Both the position numbers and the translations under genes were made by a program. Positions 6,678 to 10,829 of a DNA stretch of 10,829 bases are shown piece after piece; position 1 is the first letter of the stretch, and every line of letters begins with the position of its first letter. Below the pieces are notes generated by a model. That model saw only the letters and a program-made list of their open reading frames with translations, searched no databases and was not told the DNA's origin. This DNA is from Alphaproteobacteria bacterium (GTDB lineage: Bacteria > Pseudomonadota > Alphaproteobacteria > DSM-16000 > Inquilinaceae), in contig JAJUFW010000045.1 in assembly GCA_029263555.1 (NCBI GenBank), forward strand, positions 1 through 10,829, in the 5' to 3' direction.

Positions 6678-6695
6678 ACCGGTCGCATGACCGGT
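6678..6695. terminator. Short perfect hairpin after the zinc-ribbon gene
   Basis: The 7-base arms ACCGGTC (6678-6684) and GACCGGT (6689-6695) enclose the loop gcat. It begins 11 bases after the zinc-ribbon stop codon, in the 77-base gap between convergent genes. Confidence 0.4.
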
Positions 6696-6708
6696 CAATC
6701 GGGAATCA

Positions 6709-6735
6709 GCATGCTGGCGCTAAGCGCCGGCATGC
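6709..6735. terminator. 27-base near-perfect palindrome between convergent genes
   Basis: GCATGC (6709-6714), a T, GGCGC (6716-6720), the centre TAA, GCGCC (6724-6728), a G, then GCATGC (6730-6735). The only non-Watson-Crick step is a T-G pair, so it can form a long stem on either transcript. It lies 10 bases beyond the puuB-like stop codon. A bidirectional terminator is the simplest reading; no U-tract is present. Confidence 0.5.
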
Positions 6736-6744
6736 CCGACCGTC

Positions 6745-8028
6745 CTAAAGCAGGTCGCGCAGGCGATACCAGGCCATCGCCAAGACCAGCGCCGGCATCC
6801 TGAAAAGCCTTCCGCCGGGGAAGGGCCGATGGGGAATGCGGGCGAAGACGTCGAAACGCTCCGCCGTTCCGGCGACGGCTTCCGCCATCAGCTTGCCGGC
6901 CAGACCGGTAAGCGCGACACCGTGGCCGGAGAACCCGTGCGCGAAGTACACGTTCGGCGCCACCCGCCCGAAATGGGGCGTGCGGTTGATGGTGATGCCG
7001 ACGAAGCCGTGCCAGCAATACTCGATCCGGACATCGGCAAGGCTGGGGAAGAACTTCAGCATGGTGCGCCGCATGACCCGCTGCATGTCGGGCCGGTTGA
7101 GGTTCGAATAGCTGACCCCGCCGCCGAACAGCATCCTCTTGTCGGCCGAAAGCCGGTAGTAGTTCAGCACGAAATTGATGTCGGCCACGGCCATGTCGCC
7201 CGGCAGCACCGCCGCGGCGCGGTTTTCGCCCAGCGGTTCGGTCGCGATCATGTAGGTCGAGACCGGCATGATCTTGGGCCGGACGATGCGGTCGACGTCC
7301 GGTGAGATCCGGTTCAGATAGGCGTTCCCGGCAAGGATGACGTGGTTCGCCGTGACCTTGCCGCGGGCGGTGTGGAGGACGCAAGGGTCGCCCTGGTCCA
7401 GGCGCTGCACCAGGCTGTCCTCGTAGAGACGGGCCCCGGCTTGCCGCGCCGCCTCGGCCAGGCCCAGCGCATAGTTCAGCGGGTGAAGCTGGCCGCTGCC
7501 GGAATCCAAGAGGCCCCCGACATATTGCTCGCAGGACACAAGCTGCCGTGTCTCGGCGCGGCTCAACATCCGCGCCTGCTCATAGCCATAGGCGCGCCAT
7601 TCGGCCAAGGTTTCGCGAAGCTCGGCCACGTGGCGCCGTTTCAGCGCCGCCAGGATGTAGCCCCATTTCAGGTCGCAGCGGATGTCGTGCCGGGCGACCC
7701 GGTCGCGCAGAAGGCTCTTCGCCTCCTCGTTCATGTCCCAGAGCTTCCGGGCGTCGTCCTTGCCGACCCAGCCCTCGAGCTGCGCCATCGACCGGTTGTA
7801 GGCCGTCACCACCTGTCCGCCGTTGCGGCCCGATGCGCCCCAGCCGATCCTCTGGCCCTCCAGCAGGATGACGTCATAGCCCCGCTCGGCCAGGTGTAGC
7901 GCGGCGGAAAGGCCCGTATAGCCGCCGCCGACCACGGCGACGTCGCAGCGTGCCTCTCCCTCGAAGCGCGGGAAGGGCGCGTGCGGATTGGCGCTGGCGG
8001 CATACCAGGAGCGGACGTGTTCGGTCAT
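6745..8028 (-). CDS. puuB: FAD-dependent gamma-glutamylpolyamine oxidoreductase, PuuB-like
   Basis: A 427-residue DAO-family flavoenzyme (PF01266), almost the length of E. coli PuuB (426). The N-terminal Rossmann motif is VVGGGYTGLSAALHLAERG (about 32-50), ending in the ribose-binding acid of VILLEG. GWGASGRNGGQ (62-72) is the flavin-contact motif typical of the PuuB/OrdL group. WHGFVGITINRTPHFGR and HGFSGHGVALT near the C-terminus are also characteristic. The expected reaction is oxidation of gamma-glutamylputrescine to gamma-glutamyl-gamma-aminobutyraldehyde, releasing ammonia and H2O2. The frame opens at 8142, but Met at 8028 (MTEHVRSWYAASANPH) matches the family N-terminus and leaves room for the small lipoprotein gene ending 16 bases upstream. 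No strong Shine-Dalgarno sequence is seen. Third gene of the leftward operon with the puuA-like ligase. Confidence 0.9.
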   Translation of the reverse strand: MTEHVRSWYAASANPHAPFPRFEGEARCDVAVVGGGYTGLSAALHLAERGYDVILLEGQRIGWGASGRNGGQVVTAYNRSMAQLEGWVGKDDARKLWDMNEEAKSLLRDRVARHDIRCDLKWGYILAALKRRHVAELRETLAEWRAYGYEQARMLSRAETRQLVSCEQYVGGLLDSGSGQLHPLNYALGLAEAARQAGARLYEDSLVQRLDQGDPCVLHTARGKVTANHVILAGNAYLNRISPDVDRIVRPKIMPVSTYMIATEPLGENRAAAVLPGDMAVADINFVLNYYRLSADKRMLFGGGVSYSNLNRPDMQRVMRRTMLKFFPSLADVRIEYCWHGFVGITINRTPHFGRVAPNVYFAHGFSGHGVALTGLAGKLMAEAVAGTAERFDVFARIPHRPFPGGRLFRMPALVLAMAWYRLRDLL

Positions 8029-8044
8029 GCGAGTTGGATAATCG

Positions 8045-8161
8045 TTAGAACGGAATGACCACGGCCCAGTCCACGTCGTGCTCCGATCCTTCCGCCTGCA
8101 GTCCGACGCCGGAGCAGGCAGCCAGCAGCAGGCAGAAGCCAAGAAGGATCGGACGCGCCAC
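8045..8161 (-). CDS. 38-residue putative lipoprotein between puuA and puuB
   Basis: A small gene with a GTG start (8161-8159), preceded by GGGGGA at a fair ribosome-binding distance. The product begins with a short basic start (VARP), a hydrophobic core (ILLGFCLLLAA) and the lipobox LAAC (13-16). Cys16 would be the lipidated residue, leaving a mature peptide of 23 residues (CSGVGLQAEG, then SEHDVDWAVVIPF). Ser at +2 predicts outer-membrane rather than inner-membrane retention under the usual Lol rule. The frame is open up to 8296, but that extension overlaps the ligase gene and adds a non-signal-like Arg-rich stretch. It sits 16 bases before the puuB-like start and about 110 after the ligase stop, so it is probably cotranscribed. 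No family is recognised. Chance is possible, but the signal peptide and lipobox are convincing. Confidence 0.6.
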   Translation of the reverse strand: MARPILLGFCLLLAACSGVGLQAEGSEHDVDWAVVIPF

Positions 8162-8190
8162 GAAGGTCCCCCGGCGGGAGGAGGCGGAGA

Positions 8191-8221
8191 GGCGGCAGGG
8201 TCGCCGCACTCTAGTGCCGCC
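8191..8221. repeat. Inverted repeat upstream of the small lipoprotein
   Basis: GGCGGCA (8191-8197) and TGCCGCC (8215-8221) form perfect 7-base arms around a 17-base loop. It lies in the leader between the ligase stop and the lipoprotein start, next to a second hairpin. It may affect mRNA processing or expression of the downstream genes. Confidence 0.35.
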
Positions 8222-8224
8222 GCC

Positions 8225-8257
8225 GGGCTGCGTCCAGCGGTGCCGCGACGCAGGCCC
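8225..8257 (-). terminator. Hairpin after the puuA-like gene, inside the operon
   Basis: GGGCTGCGTC (8225-8234) pairs with GACGCAGGCCC (8247-8257) with one bulged G and a 12-base loop. It sits about 17 bases past the ligase stop codon on the minus strand. It may be a partial terminator or an RNase barrier that lowers expression of the lipoprotein and puuB relative to the ligase. No U-tract is present. Confidence 0.4.
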
Positions 8258-8274
8258 GGCCCGCCCGCCGGCCG

Positions 8275-9666
8275 CTAGACCTTGTTCAGATACCACTCGT
8301 ACTCCAGCGCCGTGATCTCTGCGAAGAACTTGTCCCGTTCAGCCCATTTCAGCGCCAGGTAGACGTCGACATAGCGCTGTCCGAAATACTCGCGGAAGAA
8401 CTCGCTCTCGGCCATCAGGTCCAGCGCGACGATCCAGGACGAGGTCAGCACCGGGTCCACCTTGCTGTAGGCGTTTCCGGTGATCGGCGGGCCCGGATCG
8501 ATCTTCCGGGTAATGCCGTAATGGGCGGCAGCCAGCACGGTCGCCATAACCAGGTAGGGATTGGCATCCGCTCCCGCCACGCGATGTTCCACTCGCCTGT
8601 CTTTCGCCCCGCTGGGCGGGATGCGCAGCGACACCGACCGGTTGTTGACCGCCCAGGTCGGGGCGTGGGGCGCGTAGCTGTTCGGCTGGAAGCGGCGGAA
8701 GGCGTTCTGGTTCTGGGCGAAGACCGCCATGCTTTCGGCCATGGTCGAGGCGAGGCCGCCGATCGCGTGGCGCAGCGCGGGTGTCCCGGCCGGGTCCTCT
8801 GAGGCGAAGATGTTGTTCCCGTCCCGGTCCAGGATGCTCAGATGGATGTGGAAGCCGTTGCCGGCCAGGTCCGGATAGGGTTTCGACATGAAGGTCGCTT
8901 CGACCCCGTGGTTCTGCGCCACGCCCTTGACCACGCGCTTGAACAGCAACGCGTCGTCGCACGCCTCCAGCGCATTCGCCACGTGCTGCAGATTGATCTC
9001 GTACTGCCCGGGCGCATATTCGGAGACGGCCGACTGGACCGGAATGCGCTGGATCTTGCAGGCCTCGCTGATGTCGTGCAGCAGCGCATCGAAGTCATAG
9101 AGCTCGTCTATGCCGTAGACCTGGGTGGTGTTCTGCCGCTTACCGCTGACCGGGCTCACCGGCGGACGGGGCATCCCGTTCGGATCGCGCTCGCGATCGA
9201 TCAGGTAGAACTCCAGCTCGATCGCGACCACCGGGAAAAGCCCGTCGTCGTTCAGGCGCTTCAGCACGTTCGCCAGCACCGTCCGGGGATCGGCAAAGAA
9301 GGGCGAACCGTCGGTGTCCCGCATGGTGAGCAGCACCTGACCGGTGGGACGCGCCAGCCATGGAACCGGGTCCAGCGTCTCGGGCACGGGAAAGCAGTCC
9401 CGGTCGGCATCCCCGTCGTCGAGGCCAAGGCCCGTTTCCTCGACGGTGGAGCCCGTGATGTCCGTTGCGAACAGCGATCCGGGGAAGGTCACGCCTTCGC
9501 GATAGAGCTTGGTCAGCCCGTCAACGGGCAGCTTCTTGCCGCGAAGGACGCCGCAGGCATCCGCGATCAGGCAGTCGATCTGTTTGACGTCGGGATGTTC
9601 CTTCCGGAAAAGTTCGGTCTCTCTCAAGAGAGAGGCGTCGACAGCGTTAGCGGCGAAATCCGGCAT
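8275..9666 (-). CDS. puuA: Glutamine synthetase family ligase, gamma-glutamylpolyamine synthetase (PuuA-like)
   Basis: A 463-residue ATP-dependent ligase of the GS fold. The N-terminal beta-grasp spans about 27-110 (CLIADACGVLRGKKLP) and the catalytic domain follows. Metal and nucleotide ligands are visible: E150 and E152 (AIELEFYL), E216 (SEYAPGQYE) and E223, H273 in NGFHIHLS, R343 in NNRSVSLRIP, and E360/R362 in RRVEHRVAGADANPY. The DGSS-type ammonium-site loop and the adenylylation Tyr segment of true GlnA are not seen, and the length matches PuuA (472 in E. coli). It should join glutamate to putrescine or a related amine in the cytoplasm. The ATG at 9666 has only a weak ribosome-binding site. 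First gene of the leftward operon with the lipoprotein and puuB, divergent from a second ligase. The exact amine substrate is inferred. Confidence 0.9.
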   Translation of the reverse strand: MPDFAANAVDASLLRETELFRKEHPDVKQIDCLIADACGVLRGKKLPVDGLTKLYREGVTFPGSLFATDITGSTVEETGLGLDDGDADRDCFPVPETLDPVPWLARPTGQVLLTMRDTDGSPFFADPRTVLANVLKRLNDDGLFPVVAIELEFYLIDRERDPNGMPRPPVSPVSGKRQNTTQVYGIDELYDFDALLHDISEACKIQRIPVQSAVSEYAPGQYEINLQHVANALEACDDALLFKRVVKGVAQNHGVEATFMSKPYPDLAGNGFHIHLSILDRDGNNIFASEDPAGTPALRHAIGGLASTMAESMAVFAQNQNAFRRFQPNSYAPHAPTWAVNNRSVSLRIPPSGAKDRRVEHRVAGADANPYLVMATVLAAAHYGITRKIDPGPPITGNAYSKVDPVLTSSWIVALDLMAESEFFREYFGQRYVDVYLALKWAERDKFFAEITALEYEWYLNKV

Positions 9667-9865
9667 TTAGTTTCAGGAAATTGTTTCGATTGCTACCATC
9701 GTGATCCGCCGCGGCGGGCGGGTCAAGCCGCCTCCCGACCGATCATGACGGCGCGATGTCGGGCACCCCGTGACGGCGCCCTGGTGATCATGCGTCGACG
9801 GGGCTGGCGCCGCCGTCGCTACGCAGCCATAATCCAGGCATCTGCAACAGCGATATGGGCGTGCC
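9667..9865. promoter_or_regulatory. Divergent control region between the two ligases
   Basis: These 199 bases must hold both divergent promoters. Visible elements are a cluster of TTTC/GAAA half-sites (9671-9687), the perfect palindrome CCGCCGCGGCGG (9706-9717), TGACGGCGC repeated at 9746-9754 and 9771-9779 (25-base offset), and GATCATG repeated at 9741-9747 and 9786-9792. A clear copy of the 22-base operator is not present. The minus-strand stretch ATTTCCTGAA (plus 9673-9682) resembles its core only weakly. No convincing -35/-10 pair was identified. Confidence 0.4.
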
Positions 9866-10829
9866 TTGAGTGCCGATGGCAGTAAACTGAACCAATTGGA
9901 ACAGTTCATACACGGGCACCACATCACCGAGGTCGAGTGCCTGGTGCCGGACATGAACGGGATTGCCCGGGGAAAAATTCTCCCCGACGAGAAATTTCTT
10001 CGCAGCCTGGATCACCGGGGGCTGCGCATTCCCGAATCGATTTTCATCCAGACCGTTACGGGCGAATATCCCGACAAGGAGGATGTGACCGACGACGCGT
10101 CGATCGACGTCTACATGGTGCCCGACCCGGATTCGATCCGGCCCGTGCCCTGGTATGACGAGCCGACCGCCCAGGTCATCTGCGACTGCGTCTACGCCGA
10201 CGGGAAGCCGGTCGAGATTTCGCCGCGCCACGTCCTGCGCCGTGTTCTCGCCCTTTACGAGGAGCGGGGCTGGCGGCCGATCGTCGCGCCGGAGCTCGAA
10301 TTCTTCCTGGTCAAGACCAATACCGACCCCGACTACCCGCTGGAGCCGCCGCTCGGTCGTTCCGGGCGGCCGGAAACCGGCCGGCAGGCCTTCGGCATCG
10401 ACGCGGTGAACGAGTTCGACCCGATCTTCGAGCAGATGTACGACTGGTGCGAGGCGATGGACCTCGACGTCGACACCCTCCAGCACGAGGCGGGCGCGGC
10501 CCAGATCGAAATCAACTTCAACCACGGCGATCCGCTCGACCTCGCCGACCAGGTTCTCCTGTTCAAGCGAACGATGCGGGAGGCGGCCCTCCGTCACAAC
10601 GTCTACGCCACCTTCATGGCGAAGCCGATGCAGCGCGAGCCCGGCAGTGCCATGCATCTGCACCAGAGCGTCGTCGACGCCGCCACGGGCAGGAACCTGT
10701 TCGCCGACGAGAACGGGGAGAACAGCGAGCTGCTGCACAACTTCATCGCCGGCCTGCAGAAGTTCATCCCGGCGGCGATGCCGCTCATGGCGCCGAACGT
10801 GAACTCCTACCGCCGGCTCGATCCGGACA
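9866..10829 (+). CDS. Second glutamine synthetase family ligase (3' end cut by window edge)
   Basis: A GS-fold ligase with 321 codons in the window; about 130 more are expected. VECLVPDMNGIARGKILP (from residue 24) is the beta-grasp start typical of PuuA-like ligases. APELEFF gives E143/E145, HEAGAAQIEINF gives E208/E215, and SAMHLHQS gives H264. NSYRR (313-317) is the substrate-side arginine segment, and the frame runs off the edge soon after. The start is uncertain. No ATG occurs before 9953, which would remove part of the first domain. The frame is open from 9833, and TTG at 9866 gives a family-like N-terminus but only a weak GGG upstream. It is a diverged paralogue of the neighbouring ligase, so the two probably handle different amines or glutamylated intermediates. 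Cytoplasmic. Confidence 0.9.
   Translation, partial: MSADGSKLNQLEQFIHGHHITEVECLVPDMNGIARGKILPDEKFLRSLDHRGLRIPESIFIQTVTGEYPDKEDVTDDASIDVYMVPDPDSIRPVPWYDEPTAQVICDCVYADGKPVEISPRHVLRRVLALYEERGWRPIVAPELEFFLVKTNTDPDYPLEPPLGRSGRPETGRQAFGIDAVNEFDPIFEQMYDWCEAMDLDVDTLQHEAGAAQIEINFNHGDPLDLADQVLLFKRTMREAALRHNVYATFMAKPMQREPGSAMHLHQSVVDAATGRNLFADENGENSELLHNFIAGLQKFIPAAMPLMAPNVNSYRRLDPD
9885..9906. repeat. 22-base palindrome at the 5' end of the second ligase gene
   Basis: AACTG, AA, the perfect core CCAATTGG, AA, then CAGTT. It is palindromic at 18 of 22 positions and AT-rich against its surroundings. It overlaps a shorter dyad, GAACAGTTC (9899-9907). It lies 20-40 bases past the proposed TTG start, where an operator or a translation-controlling hairpin would act. 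Confidence 0.4.

Noticed and set aside
6430..6690. 86-codon plus-strand frame covering the zinc-ribbon gene in another phase
   Set aside because: Lacks a ribosome-binding site and is His/Arg-rich; the overlapping 61-residue frame has a strong start signal and a coherent cysteine pattern.
8162..8296. Longer 83-residue version of the small lipoprotein starting at ATG 8296
   Set aside because: It would overlap the ligase 3' end and bury the signal peptide behind 45 Arg/Gly-rich residues; the GTG at 8161 gives a proper lipoprotein precursor.
8842..9885. 347-codon plus-strand frame opposite the puuA-like gene
   Set aside because: Shadow of the ligase: no recognisable domain, while the minus strand has all GS motifs.
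9673..9954. 93-codon minus-strand frame just upstream of the puuA-like gene
   Set aside because: Overlaps the 5' end of the second ligase and the control region; Cys/Arg/Pro-rich with no domain or good start signal.
9788..10738. 316-codon minus-strand frame opposite the second ligase
   Set aside because: Antisense shadow of a conserved coding region.

Overview
The window is GC-rich, gene-dense DNA with long antisense shadow frames, as expected for a high-GC proteobacterium. The gene families (PuuA/PuuB/PuuR-like polyamine genes, omega-amino-acid:pyruvate aminotransferase, YjbE-type TerC protein, AI-2E transporter) best fit an alphaproteobacterium, perhaps Rhodospirillales-like. This is inferred from protein character alone. 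I see no rRNA, tRNA, CRISPR array, insertion sequence or phage gene.

Left part (1-4190) looks like housekeeping DNA. An exported gamma-glutamyltransferase runs leftward off the window edge. It diverges from an AI-2E-family membrane protein across a 96-base gap that holds a strong inverted repeat. The AI-2E gene converges on a leftward pair: a TerC/YjbE-type membrane protein followed by a cytoplasmic glycerophosphodiester phosphodiesterase. A hairpin sits at the convergence point.

Right part (4190-10829) is a polyamine/omega-amine catabolic cluster. In order it holds a PuuR-like XRE-cupin regulator (-), a divergent class III omega-amino-acid:pyruvate aminotransferase (+), a 61-residue four-cysteine zinc-ribbon-like protein (+), and then a leftward operon. 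That operon runs puuA-like gamma-glutamylpolyamine synthetase, a 38-residue lipoprotein, and puuB-like gamma-glutamylpolyamine oxidoreductase. A second glutamine-synthetase-like ligase diverges from the operon and is cut by the right edge. The likely route is: the ligase glutamylates the amine, PuuB oxidises the free amine end to an aldehyde, and the aminotransferase handles the omega-amino acid or the diamine itself. PuuC (aldehyde dehydrogenase) and PuuD (gamma-Glu-GABA hydrolase) are not in the window.

The most notable signal is a pair of 22-base direct repeats (18/22 identical, 75 bases apart) between the regulator and the aminotransferase. Each overlaps the core promoter I predict for one of the two genes, and each contains a GAACA core like the one I recall for the E. 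coli PuuR site. The second is the overlooked small lipoprotein (GTG start, lipobox LAAC) between puuA and puuB. Several strong hairpins without U-tracts separate the transcription units.
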